From: Massilia sp. YIM B02763
Lineage (GTDB): Bacteria; Pseudomonadota; Gammaproteobacteria; Burkholderiales; Burkholderiaceae_D
Direction: 5' to 3'
Assembly (NCBI RefSeq): GCF_030412015.1
Contig: NZ_JASNRD010000009.1
Span: 1-64,000 of the forward strand
Length of the DNA: 64,000 nt
Below, in pieces: positions 40,478-48,853 of the stretch (position 1 is its first letter; each line of letters starts with the position of its first letter). Under the pieces are notes generated by a model, which searched no databases, had not been told where the DNA came from, and saw only the letters and a list, made by a program, of their open reading frames with translations. The position numbers were made by a program, and so were the translations under genes.

Positions 40478-40999
40478 TCAACGTCCCCTGTCCTCGAATG
40501 ACCCGTCGGCCCCCAGCCAAACCCCGTCGCTAAGGTAGACGGGTTCCCCATCGCCATGGCTCAGGGCTTGGTACAAGCTGGACGTGCTTCCCTGCTCGCG
40601 CTCCTTCGCTTTAGTACCATATTTGCTAGCCCACTCAGAACGCCCAATCCCGACCTTCTGGAAATATGACTCGTCTATCGGCTGATTATTGACGAAGAGC
40701 GAAACAGCCGAAAGCGCTTGCGAATGAATGGAAACTTCACTCTCTGTATAGTTGTATTCGACAAACCGGTCGTCTGCTCGATGCACGACACTCAACTTTC
40801 TGTCGGAATTGAGCATTTCTTCAATGGGCACGGACGTGATAAGTAAATCTACTCCTCGCGTGCGAATCAATACGAACATTGTTTGAGTGCCGTTTGACTT
40901 GACCCAGGCCATACGCCACTTCATCGACGCCGTTCCCTGAGGGCGAAAACCGTGCGCTTTCAACTCCTGAATCAGCTCATCTCGCGTTAACGCCTTCAT
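40478..40999 (-). CDS. Unknown soluble protein, element cargo
   Basis: 173 residues from MKALTRDELIQELKAHGF (GGGAG ribosome site); a start further upstream at 41155 would add 52 residues of unlikely composition. No signal peptide or membrane segment, no recognised motif. The opening helix resembles that of small HicA-like or winged domains only superficially. It is followed immediately by the membrane protein gene, so the pair is the only cargo of unknown function on the element and could be a fitness or defence module. Confidence 0.65.
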   Translation of the reverse strand: MKALTRDELIQELKAHGFRPQGTASMKWRMAWVKSNGTQTMFVLIRTRGVDLLITSVPIEEMLNSDRKLSVVHRADDRFVEYNYTESEVSIHSQALSAVSLFVNNQPIDESYFQKVGIGRSEWASKYGTKAKEREQGSTSSLYQALSHGDGEPVYLSDGVWLGADGSFEDRGR

Positions 41000-41159
41000 T
41001 TTTTCTCCCTTCAGGCATAAGAGTGCTGGACGGAAATGCAATCTGAACATTCTTCGGGAACGTAAGCAGATTGTCAAGAAAAGACCGTTTAGCCCGTAGG
41101 TATCGTCGCTCCCGCGCGGTGCACAACGCCCGCATGCTACCGATATAAAACTCATGGCT

Positions 41160-41266
41160 TAACTACCGCGTGGACTGGCCCCGCCAGGTCCTTCGGGCCA
41201 CGTCGTTCCGAGATTTCGGAATCGCGTTCGCTATACGAAAAATCCCAACCACGCAAAGAGCAAGCC
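41160..41266. other. Candidate origin of transfer (oriT)
   Basis: Non-coding gap just before the mobilisation operon. It has TTCCGA-gatt-TCGGAA (41206-41221) and, next to it, TTCG-ctata-CGAA (41227-41239). MobF oriTs typically lie beside the accessory-protein gene and carry such inverted repeats close to nic. No nic sequence is proven. Confidence 0.5.
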
Positions 41267-41761
41267 ATGCAAACCGTCACCCCGGCTCCAACAAGCCAAG
41301 CAAAGAAAGTACACACCCCTGCAATCTCCGATTGCGACGCATTCGCCCCTGAAACCCGCGCCAATGCTGGCTTTGCGGGTGGACCGTCCTCGATTTCAGC
41401 GGCCCACAAACAGGCCACGCAGCGCGGTACCGCAGTGCCACGGGCAGCCGCGCGCAGCAGGTTCATCAAGGTCCGCGTTTCGCCGGACGAATACTCAGCA
41501 ATTGCCTGTCAAGCAGACATCGCCAGCCAGCCAATGAGCGAGTACGTACGCGAGCAGGTGCTCGCGGCCCACGAGACCCTCGACTTGAAGGCTGAGCTGG
41601 CAACCCTCCGTGGTCTGCTCGGTGCGCCAGTCCAGTCCACGGGCGACACGCTGGCTCTGGAAGCCGTGTTGCTCCTGCGCGAACTGGCAGCGGCCAGGGA
41701 TGCGCAAATCCTGTCGCGCGTGCGTGCGCAACTGGCCCAGCGGAACGGAGGGAAAGCATGA
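41267..41761 (+). CDS. Relaxosome accessory ribbon-helix-helix protein (MobC/TrwA-like)
   Basis: 164 residues. A disordered N-terminus is followed by a ribbon-helix-helix segment, RFIKVRVSPDEYSAIACQAD then SEYVREQVLAAHETL (about residues 64-102), and a C-terminal helical region. Similar proteins bind oriT and help the relaxase. First gene of a four-gene operon; its stop overlaps the next start (ATGA at 41758). Confidence 0.75.
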   Translation: MQTVTPAPTSQAKKVHTPAISDCDAFAPETRANAGFAGGPSSISAAHKQATQRGTAVPRAAARSRFIKVRVSPDEYSAIACQADIASQPMSEYVREQVLAAHETLDLKAELATLRGLLGAPVQSTGDTLALEAVLLLRELAAARDAQILSRVRAQLAQRNGGKA

Positions 41762-42084
41762 ACATCCGCGACCCATTCCTGAACAGTATCGGCATCGTGC
41801 TCGACCGCGTGGCTGTGTGGACGGCGCTGACCGGGGCAAATTTCATAGTCATCTGGGCAGCAGTATGGCAGCGCGGCCTTGGACTTCACTGGTCGGTCGC
41901 TGTCAAGCAGCTTGAATCAGTTGTCACCGGAACAGCAACGTCCCTGACCCAAACGCTGTTTGTGCTCACCCTGACCGTTGCCGTGCTGGCGACCAGCGGG
42001 GTATGCATGTGGCTCTTCGCGCGGTGGAGACACCAGGGCGAGCTAAAGGGTGCGCACATCCGTGGCCCCAGACTGGAGGCTTGA
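41758..42084 (+). CDS. Two-helix membrane protein, probable coupling-protein partner
   Basis: 108 residues with two membrane segments (about 22-39 and 64-86) and a short cytoplasmic tail. It lies immediately before an ATPase that resembles the cytoplasmic part of TrwB/TraD coupling proteins but lacks their N-terminal membrane helices. It therefore looks like the membrane anchor encoded as a separate polypeptide. That reading is inference from gene order and topology. Confidence 0.65.
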   Translation: MNIRDPFLNSIGIVLDRVAVWTALTGANFIVIWAAVWQRGLGLHWSVAVKQLESVVTGTATSLTQTLFVLTLTVAVLATSGVCMWLFARWRHQGELKGAHIRGPRLEA

Positions 42085-42085
42085 G

Positions 42086-43294
42086 ATGCAACAGTTCGAC
42101 ACCCTCACCTTGGCCGACATCCCGCTACCACGAGAAATCGAGCCCCTGCATTGGCTGTTGACCGGCACCACCGGTGCTGGCAAGACTACTGCCATCTCGG
42201 AGCTGCTCGACGGTACCCGCGCTCGTGGCGACCGGTGCATTATCTGTGACCCCAACGGCGGATACCTCGCGCACCATGCCCAGGATGGCGACAGGCTGCT
42301 GAATCCGTTCGACAGCCGGAGCGAACGCTGGTCTCTGTTCAACGAGTTCCGCAAGGATTTCGACGCGGAGCGCCTTGCCAGGAGTGTCGTCCCGGACGGG
42401 CACGGCGAAAGTGCCGCTTGGCATGGCTACGCACAGACGCTACTGGCCGAAATTCTCCGCGCCTTGGTACGTACCGGCGAAACATCGACGGACAGGCTGC
42501 TCTACTGGGCCAGCATCGCACCAGCCAGCGAACTTGCACAGCTATTGGCGGGCACGGCGACGGCAGGGCTCTTCGACCCGGAAGCCGCGAAGGCGCTTGC
42601 GTCTACCAGGTTTGTCCTGGCGGCGCGGCTTGCACCCCAGCGCTATCTCGCACCCGGTGCATTCTCTCTGCGGAGCTGGCTGGAGAACGAGTCGGGTAGT
42701 CTGTTCCTCACCTGGCGCCCCGACATGCAGACGGCACTTGCCCCACTCATGGGCACTTGGGTGGACGTACTTGCCAATGCCGTGCTCTCGCTGCCACCGG
42801 ACCCGGCACGGCGTATCTGGCTCATCGCCGACGAACTCGCCGCTCTCGGGTCTCTCGCATCGCTCGAAGCAGCGCTGACCTTAGGACGCAAGCACGGGCT
42901 CTGCGTGGTCGCAGGCGTCCAGAGCACGGCCCAGCTTGACGGGCTCTATGGGAAGGACGCCGCGACGGTGTTGCGTAGCTGCTTCCGGAACCTGATGGTT
43001 TTAGCTATCTCTCGTACAGACCCGGACACTTGCGATGCCCTTTCCCGGTCCTTGGGCGAACGCGAAATACAGCGGCCCGACGCCTCGCGTTCACAAGGCA
43101 CGCAGGGGACCAGCCGTGGCACCAGCCTGCAGACGGCGCAGGAGCGGCTTGTCTTGGCGTCGGAAATCGCAGGGCTGCCCAGCTTACAGGGCTATCTGAC
43201 GCTTGCCGGCGACAGCCTCGTGCGCAAAGTGCGCTTACTGCCGCAAATTCGCGATGTCGTCACCGAGGCATACCAGGAGGAGGCCGCATGCTGA
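42086..43294 (+). CDS. Coupling-protein (T4CP, TrwB/TraD-like) ATPase
   Basis: 402 residues starting after GGAGG at ATG 42086. Walker A GTTGAGKT (27-34) close to the N-terminus, CDPNGGYL, Walker B-like RIWLIADELAALG, and GVQSTAQLDGLYG. These match the VirD4/TraD-type pump that links a relaxosome to a mating channel. The expected N-terminal membrane domain is absent and seems supplied by the preceding gene. The stop overlaps the relaxase start (ATGCTGA). Confidence 0.85.
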   Translation: MQQFDTLTLADIPLPREIEPLHWLLTGTTGAGKTTAISELLDGTRARGDRCIICDPNGGYLAHHAQDGDRLLNPFDSRSERWSLFNEFRKDFDAERLARSVVPDGHGESAAWHGYAQTLLAEILRALVRTGETSTDRLLYWASIAPASELAQLLAGTATAGLFDPEAAKALASTRFVLAARLAPQRYLAPGAFSLRSWLENESGSLFLTWRPDMQTALAPLMGTWVDVLANAVLSLPPDPARRIWLIADELAALGSLASLEAALTLGRKHGLCVVAGVQSTAQLDGLYGKDAATVLRSCFRNLMVLAISRTDPDTCDALSRSLGEREIQRPDASRSQGTQGTSRGTSLQTAQERLVLASEIAGLPSLQGYLTLAGDSLVRKVRLLPQIRDVVTEAYQEEAAC

Positions 43295-45861
43295 GCCTTG
43301 CCAAAGTGACCTCGGGTGATGCCGCTGCCAGCTACTACGAAAGTGCTGACGATTACTACGCGGAAGATGGCCAGGCCGCCAGCGCCTGGTGGGGTGCGGG
43401 CGCGGAGGCACTGTGTCTCGCTGGCGTCGTGGATACCCCGACGTTCAAAGCGCTTCTCGACGGCGAGCTACCGGATGGCACGACAATGCACCATGGCGGC
43501 GACGGAGAGCGCCGGGCCGGTTCAGACCTGACGTTCAGTGCGCCGAAGAGCGTATCGATGCAGGCGCTGATTGCCGATGACGAACGGCTGTTGAAGGCGC
43601 ACGACACAGCGGTCGCACGCGTGCTGTCCCACGTGGAGGCACGTCTTGCTGCATGCCGCGTGACGCAAGCAGGTGCAACGTATTCGGAACTGACGGGCAA
43701 TCTGACAGTCGCTACGTTTCGGCACGAGCTGTCACGTGATGCCGAACCACAGTTGCACACGCATGCCGTCGTCCTGAACTTGACGCGCCGCGCTGATGGA
43801 CAGTGGCGTGCTCTCGACGCGGCGCCGCTGTACGCCCAGCAGAAATTGCTTGGAGCCCTCTACCGCGCCGAGTTGGCGTTGGAGGTGCAAGCACTCGGCT
43901 ATGCGGTTCGCTTGACCCACCATGACGGCCGCTTCGAGCTCGCCCATCTTTCCGATAGTGCCGTGGCAGCATTCAGTAGCCGCAGCCAGGCCATTGCTCA
44001 CGCCCTTGCGAAACATGGAAAGGACCGGCGTACCGCCTCGGCAGCAGAGCGCGAGATTGCGGCGCTCGCGAGCCGCAAGGCCAAGGGAGACCTGGACCGT
44101 GAGAGCTTACGCATGGCGTGGCGCGAAAAGAGTGCCGCGCTTGGAATCGACTACGCACCGTTGGCGCCCTCGTCCCTCAGCGCGGACGAGCGACATCAAC
44201 GAGTTGCGGCAGCAGTCGACTTTGCAACCGAGCACTTAACAGAAAGGCAAAGCCTGATAAGGCACGAAGCCGTAGCGGGCTGGGCATTGGGGCACGCTAC
44301 CGGCGCCGCGACAATGGCCGACATCGAGACGGAATTGGCGAGCCGGGTCAGCAGTGGTCGTCTGCTGTCGAATGGCGAGGTCTACACCACCCCCGAGGCG
44401 CAATCGACAGAGCGGGCATTCCTGGGCATCGAAGCACGCGGACGAGATGCACTCGCCCCCATCGTCCGCCAGCAATGGTTGCCGGGTACTGAGGGCACGG
44501 AGCTCAACGTGGGGCAATGGGGCGCGGCGCGACTCGTCTTGACAAGCCGGCACCGCGTCGTCGGCATACAAGGACGCGCTGGCACCGGGAAAACACGCAT
44601 GCTCACGCAGGTACACGACATCGCATCCATGAACGGCTGGCGCTCAATGGGGCTGGCACCGTCAGCCGCCGCCGCGCAGGAGCTCGGCGGCGCCGGTATC
44701 GAAGCTCAAACCATCGCCGCATTTTTGGCCAGAGGTGGCCGTGGTCTTGATAGCGGCACGCTGGTCGTGGTGGACGAGGCAGGCATGGTCGCTGCACGTG
44801 ACATGCAAGCCGTTCTCGAGCTGGTGGAGTGTGCCAACGCACGCGTCGTGCTTGTAGGCGACACCCAGCAGTTGAAAGCCGTCCGCGCGGGTATCCCCTT
44901 CGCGCAGCTCCAGGCAGCGGGCATGGAAACCGCAATCATGCACGAGATTCAGCGGCAAACCAACGCGAACCTGAAGACGGCTGTGGAACACGCTGCGGAA
45001 GGCAATGTAGCGGAATCGGTAAAGCTTCTTGCACCCCGAATTGCGGAGGTCGCTCACGCTCGCGACAGGTACGCGACCATCGCTCGTCACTACTGCGCAC
45101 TCGTTCCCGCGCAACGCGAACAAACCCTGATTGTGGCCGGCACTCATCACGCGCGCGAAGCCATCAACGCCGAGGTCCGCGCTCGCCTCGGTCTCGTTGG
45201 CGAGGCGGTATCGATTCTTGTGAGCCGCGACCTGACCGATGCGCAAAAAAGGAGCTCGGTGTCCTACCATGTCGGCGACCTCGTGCAGGCTCAGAAGGAC
45301 TATCCGTCGCTCAATCTGTGCCGGGGCGATTTCGCCACGGTTGTTTCGGCAGGAGGCGGCCAGGTCGCACTGCAATGTCAAGACGGCACTACTCACCAAT
45401 GGCGTCCGGCGCTGCTCTCCCACGTTAGCGTCTATACGGTCGCCGAGCGCAACCTCGCCGTCGGCGATAAGGTGCGGGTCAGCGCCAACGACTACGCCCG
45501 AGGTCTCATCAACGGCGAATTCTGCACCGTAACCGCAGTCACGAGCCTCGGGGTCACGGTCAAGACAGAAACCGGAAGCGCGGTAACGCTCGACCGTGCG
45601 CGCCCGCTCCATCTGGAGCACGGATACTGCACCACGGTCCACTCTGCGCAAGGGCAGACCTGTGCCCGTGTCTTGATTGACGCTGACGTAAGCAGCGCGA
45701 TGGCGAACGAGAGTCTGTTCTACGTCGCCATCAGCCGTGCCAGGGAGGAGGTCAGGCTCTACACTGATGACCGCCAGCTGCTACCCGCTGCCATGGCCAG
45801 GACGGACGTGAAGTCTGCGGCGCTCGACCTGGACAAGCCCCGCTTGGCAATGGGGCTGTAA
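43288..45861 (+). CDS. MobF-family conjugative relaxase-helicase
   Basis: 857 residues. N-terminal TrwC/TraI relaxase domain with tyrosine pairs Y16-Y17 and Y23-Y24 and the metal-binding histidines H146, H157, H159 (QLHTHAVVLN), the same numbering as F TraI. The C-terminal SF1 helicase has Walker A GRAGTGKT (429-436), VVVDEAGMV and LVGDTQQLKAV, plus the late HSAQGQT motif. It nicks oriT, stays covalently linked and unwinds the strand. Overlaps the coupling-protein gene by 7 nt. Confidence 0.94.
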   Translation: MLSLAKVTSGDAAASYYESADDYYAEDGQAASAWWGAGAEALCLAGVVDTPTFKALLDGELPDGTTMHHGGDGERRAGSDLTFSAPKSVSMQALIADDERLLKAHDTAVARVLSHVEARLAACRVTQAGATYSELTGNLTVATFRHELSRDAEPQLHTHAVVLNLTRRADGQWRALDAAPLYAQQKLLGALYRAELALEVQALGYAVRLTHHDGRFELAHLSDSAVAAFSSRSQAIAHALAKHGKDRRTASAAEREIAALASRKAKGDLDRESLRMAWREKSAALGIDYAPLAPSSLSADERHQRVAAAVDFATEHLTERQSLIRHEAVAGWALGHATGAATMADIETELASRVSSGRLLSNGEVYTTPEAQSTERAFLGIEARGRDALAPIVRQQWLPGTEGTELNVGQWGAARLVLTSRHRVVGIQGRAGTGKTRMLTQVHDIASMNGWRSMGLAPSAAAAQELGGAGIEAQTIAAFLARGGRGLDSGTLVVVDEAGMVAARDMQAVLELVECANARVVLVGDTQQLKAVRAGIPFAQLQAAGMETAIMHEIQRQTNANLKTAVEHAAEGNVAESVKLLAPRIAEVAHARDRYATIARHYCALVPAQREQTLIVAGTHHAREAINAEVRARLGLVGEAVSILVSRDLTDAQKRSSVSYHVGDLVQAQKDYPSLNLCRGDFATVVSAGGGQVALQCQDGTTHQWRPALLSHVSVYTVAERNLAVGDKVRVSANDYARGLINGEFCTVTAVTSLGVTVKTETGSAVTLDRARPLHLEHGYCTTVHSAQGQTCARVLIDADVSSAMANESLFYVAISRAREEVRLYTDDRQLLPAAMARTDVKSAALDLDKPRLAMGL

Positions 45862-45891
45862 ATACCAACGGATTCGCCAATGATTGGACAA

Positions 45892-45915
45892 GGCCGTGTT
45901 CACCCGAGCACGGCC
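45892..45915. terminator. Hairpin between relaxase and integrase genes
   Basis: GGCCGTG...CACGGCC in the 38-nt gap and the integrase stop, suited to ending two convergent transcripts. Confidence 0.5.
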
Positions 45916-47561
45916 GTTTCATCATTGCTGGCGCAGATTGGCAGTGACAGCTCGCCTTTGAGCGCCATGTGAAGCGGAACCTGCTCGGACAGAGGGATGA
46001 AAACGTTGGCGTCGTCATGGCGAAGCTGAAGTACGGCATGACTATCGGGCCAGACCAACAGTTTCCTGATGACGCGAGTGAACGACCCATGCAGCTCCGC
46101 GCGCTCAGTCATCCGCTCGTCCGTGATGTCCCTGACTGCGCCAAGCGCATCCACGATGGCCTGCTCCAGGTCTTCCTCCCATACGGCCGCAACAGGGTCG
46201 TTCGCAATAGCAGACAGCTCCACCACGCGGGCCTTGCGCGCCTCCACCGCGCTGTCAAGCTCACGAATGCGGTTGGCCAGGGCAGCCGAGCCGCCCGCTT
46301 GCTCGACGATATTCAGCAAGTTTTGCAGGGATTTCGTGTCCTGCAGGAGCGCAGCGCGCTCCCGGTCCAACGCTTCGAGGGCATCCTGCTTGACGCTCCC
46401 CTTCAGTATTTCGGCAGAGACGGAGGTCATAAGCGGTGGGATGAGCTTGGTCTCCAGTTCACGCGCGTTCCAGTTGGGGCATTTGGTCACGCCACGGTCA
46501 CGGTCGGCGCAGACGTACAGAGCATAGCCGGCGCTGTTACGACCGCTCGTCTTCCCTTTGCGCGCCAGGGTCGCGCCACAGTGCCCGCAGCGCAAGAACC
46601 CCTGAAATACGTTGTGATAACCAACATCACGGCGCTTGGGGAGGTGACGCCGCCGCTCTGCCGCCGCCTGTGCAGCGTTGAAGAGTTCCAACGAGACAAT
46701 CCTCGGGTAGTAGTCGGACCAGCAATCGCCAGTCTGCCTGCGAGCCTTCCCATCCTTGATTGACGGCTCGAACTCACCGAGAACCCTGCGGTTGTGCACG
46801 AGCTTATGCGGCAAGGTCTTGTGCCAATCCTTCGCTTTCCCGGGCACTGGCCAGCCTTCCCGATTCGCGATGCGTGCGATTGCTGTAGAACCAATGCCGC
46901 TCGCAACGAGCTCAAAGACCTTGACTACGCTCTCGGCCTTCTCGGGAATGACATCCCAGCCAGTTTTGTTGCCGTTCGGCCGTAGCCAACCCGGTCCTTG
47001 GCCGAAAGCGAACTTTGACCCGTTGTCGCGCTTGCGCTGATGTGCCTTTTTCACCCGGTCAGACTTAGTTGCCGATTCCTCATTAGCACGGATGAACACC
47101 ATGACTGCCCAGATAAGGCTCGTCTGGTCCTTGATGCTCTCTTCGTCAAGAATCCTTTTGTCGATGAGTGTAACGACGCGGATGCCGAGCTTTACCAGTT
47201 TGGCAAGCAGCGCCATTGCGTCGAACAGGTCCGCACGAGACAGACGGTCAAGGTTTTCCACCAGCAGGAACGACCCTCGCTCAATTGCGCCGGACTCTAC
47301 GGCCTGGATGAAGGCGGCAAGGGCTCCTTTGGTGGCGTTCGAACGGTCGAAGGCAGAGACGCCGAGGTCTTCGAACGATTTCTCTTGCAGAAGAAGGTTG
47401 TGTTCTGCTGCATACTCACGGCTTCGGTCGAGCTGCCGCTGGAGACTGTCACCCTTTGCCTGACGCCTTGTGGAAAAGCGTACATACGAGTACGCCTTAG
47501 GACGTTCGGAAGGGAAGAGCTTCGAAATCTCTTTAGCTGCTACAGTGGTGGTGCTGGTCAT
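45900..47561 (-). CDS. Large serine recombinase (integrase)
   Basis: 553 residues. N-terminal resolvase catalytic domain with nucleophile Ser30 in YVRFSTRRQ and the NLDRLSR helix, a recombinase domain (about 185-300), a zinc ribbon with C325, C328, C351, C361 (RCGHCGATL), and a coiled-coil (about 370-440) typical of phage/ICE serine integrases. It should catalyse attP x attB recombination; the core inferred here has a central AA dinucleotide. Reads inward from the right end; ribosome site AAGGAA. Confidence 0.95.
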   Translation of the reverse strand: MTSTTTVAAKEISKLFPSERPKAYSYVRFSTRRQAKGDSLQRQLDRSREYAAEHNLLLQEKSFEDLGVSAFDRSNATKGALAAFIQAVESGAIERGSFLLVENLDRLSRADLFDAMALLAKLVKLGIRVVTLIDKRILDEESIKDQTSLIWAVMVFIRANEESATKSDRVKKAHQRKRDNGSKFAFGQGPGWLRPNGNKTGWDVIPEKAESVVKVFELVASGIGSTAIARIANREGWPVPGKAKDWHKTLPHKLVHNRRVLGEFEPSIKDGKARRQTGDCWSDYYPRIVSLELFNAAQAAAERRRHLPKRRDVGYHNVFQGFLRCGHCGATLARKGKTSGRNSAGYALYVCADRDRGVTKCPNWNARELETKLIPPLMTSVSAEILKGSVKQDALEALDRERAALLQDTKSLQNLLNIVEQAGGSAALANRIRELDSAVEARKARVVELSAIANDPVAAVWEEDLEQAIVDALGAVRDITDERMTERAELHGSFTRVIRKLLVWPDSHAVLQLRHDDANVFIPLSEQVPLHMALKGELSLPICASNDETAVLG

Positions 47562-47643
47562 GGGTCTGGTTCCTTAAGGGATGGACGAAACCAGTAAATG
47601 CAGCAGTTTTATATTGACCCTACACTTGAAATGGTTTCTCTTT

Positions 47644-47690
47644 CATCCCTTAAGGTAACTTCCGGCAAGCCGGCCGGGGTGCGCTGCGTG
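47644..47690. other. attR of the ykgJ element
   Basis: Element arm CATCCCTTAAGGTAACTTCC (47644-47663), GGC, AA crossover (47667-47668), then host ykgJ sequence GCCGGCCGGGGTGCG. Confidence 0.8.
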
Positions 47691-47840
47691 CAGCTGGACG
47701 AGGACAACGGTTGCCGCATCTTCGGCCAGCCGGGCCGGCCGCGCGTCTGCGGCAGCCTGCCGCCCTCGCACGAGATGTGCGGCACGACGCGCGAGCACGC
47801 GATGTTCTTCCTGGCCGAGCTGGAACGATTGACGTCCTGA
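47667..47840 (+). pseudogene. YkgJ-family gene, 3' fragment
   Basis: Codons 34-90 of the interrupted host gene (from KPAGVRCVQL to ELERLTS) with cysteines 40, 49, 61, 71. The element end opens an in-frame leader from ATG 47598, so a chimaeric 80-residue peptide could be made, but it lacks the first four cysteines and is probably not functional. Confidence 0.9.
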
Positions 47841-47983
47841 CAAGCTCGACGAGCGACTCTTGCCTCCGGCGAAAAAAGCACCACCTGAGATTTGTAACTC
47901 GACGGTTAGTCCCTTCATGGTAAGCTTGCGGCCCGCGCCGTTCCCTTCCGCAACGTTTCCCGCAACCTGAACAAGATCACCAC

Positions 47984-48817
47984 ATGGACATCATTCTCGC
48001 CCTCAAAGCGATCATCATGGGCCTCGTCGAGGGCTTTACCGAATTCCTGCCGATCTCTTCCACGGGTCACCTGATCCTGGCCGGCAGCTTGCTCGATTTC
48101 ACGACCGAAAAGGCAAAGGTGTTCGACATCGCCATCCAGGCCGGCGCCATCCTCGCCGTCATGTGGGAATACCGCGCGCGCATCGGCGCCGTGTTTTCGG
48201 GCATCACGTCCGAGCCGCGCCAGCAGAAGCTGGTCGTCAACCTCGCCATCGCCTTCCTGCCGGCCGCCGTCCTCGGCTTCCTGTTCGCCAAGGCGATCAA
48301 GGAACACCTGTTCACGCCCGTGCCCGTGGCCAGCGCCTTCATCATCGGCGCGCTCGTGATCCTGTGGGCGGAAAAGCGCCACAAGACGCTGCCCGGCTCG
48401 CACCGCGTGGCCACCGTCGACGACATGACCATGCTCGACGCGCTGAAGGTCGGCTGCGCCCAGTGCTTCGCCCTGATCCCGGGCACCAGCCGTTCCGGCT
48501 CGACCATCATCGGCGGCATGCTGTTCGGCCTGTCGCGCACGGCCGCCACCGAATTCTCGTTCTTCCTCGCGATCCCGACGCTGCTGGCCGCCACCGTGTA
48601 CTCGGTGCTGAAGGCGCGCCACGAGCTGTCGATCGCCGACCTGCCGCTGTTCGGCATCGGCGGCCTGGCCGCCTTCGTGTCCGCCTTCCTGTGCGTGCGC
48701 TGGCTGCTGCGTTACATCAGCACGCACGACTTCACGATCTTCGCCTGGTACCGTATCGTGTTCGGTGTGGTCGTGCTGGTCACCGCCCACTTTGGCTGGG
48801 TGGTGTGGGCTGACTAA
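47984..48817 (+). CDS. uppP: Undecaprenyl-diphosphatase
   Basis: 277-residue polytopic enzyme (BacA) that dephosphorylates undecaprenyl pyrophosphate for reuse in peptidoglycan and glycan synthesis; it confers bacitracin tolerance. Catalytic motifs [15 protein letters not shown] (about 17-31) and [20 protein letters not shown]. About eight membrane segments. Confidence 0.97.
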   Translation: MDIILALKAIIMGLVEGFTEFLPISSTGHLILAGSLLDFTTEKAKVFDIAIQAGAILAVMWEYRARIGAVFSGITSEPRQQKLVVNLAIAFLPAAVLGFLFAKAIKEHLFTPVPVASAFIIGALVILWAEKRHKTLPGSHRVATVDDMTMLDALKVGCAQCFALIPGTSRSGSTIIGGMLFGLSRTAATEFSFFLAIPTLLAATVYSVLKARHELSIADLPLFGIGGLAAFVSAFLCVRWLLRYISTHDFTIFAWYRIVFGVVVLVTAHFGWVVWAD

Positions 48818-48853
48818 TCGCACCCGGTTCCCATCGAAGGATCGATTGACATC

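Larger units (their letters stand above)
39801..47668. mobile_element. Integrative and mobilizable element in ykgJ (serine-integrase type)
   Basis: About 7.87 kb between the two copies of AAGCCGG at 39801-39807 and 47667-47673. Content from left: replacement YkgJ gene, two cargo genes on the minus strand, candidate oriT, ribbon-helix-helix protein, two-TM protein, coupling-protein ATPase, MobF relaxase, and a large serine integrase reading inward from the right end. There is no mating-pore gene set and no replication gene, so transfer would need a helper conjugation system. Codon use is less GC3-biased than in the flanking genes, consistent with foreign origin. No excisionase (recombination directionality factor) was recognised. 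Confidence 0.93.

Noticed and set aside
40107..40999. Cargo pair as a toxin-antitoxin system
   Set aside because: Gene sizes (173 and 122 aa), a three-helix membrane protein and no antitoxin-like DNA-binding motif do not fit a known type; left as unknown.
39801..47673. Element as a prophage
   Set aside because: No capsid, terminase, lysis or phage regulatory genes; relaxase and coupling protein identify a mobilizable element.
39801..47673. Element as a self-transmissible ICE
   Set aside because: No VirB/Tra mating-pore genes between the att sites; only relaxosome and coupling functions are present.
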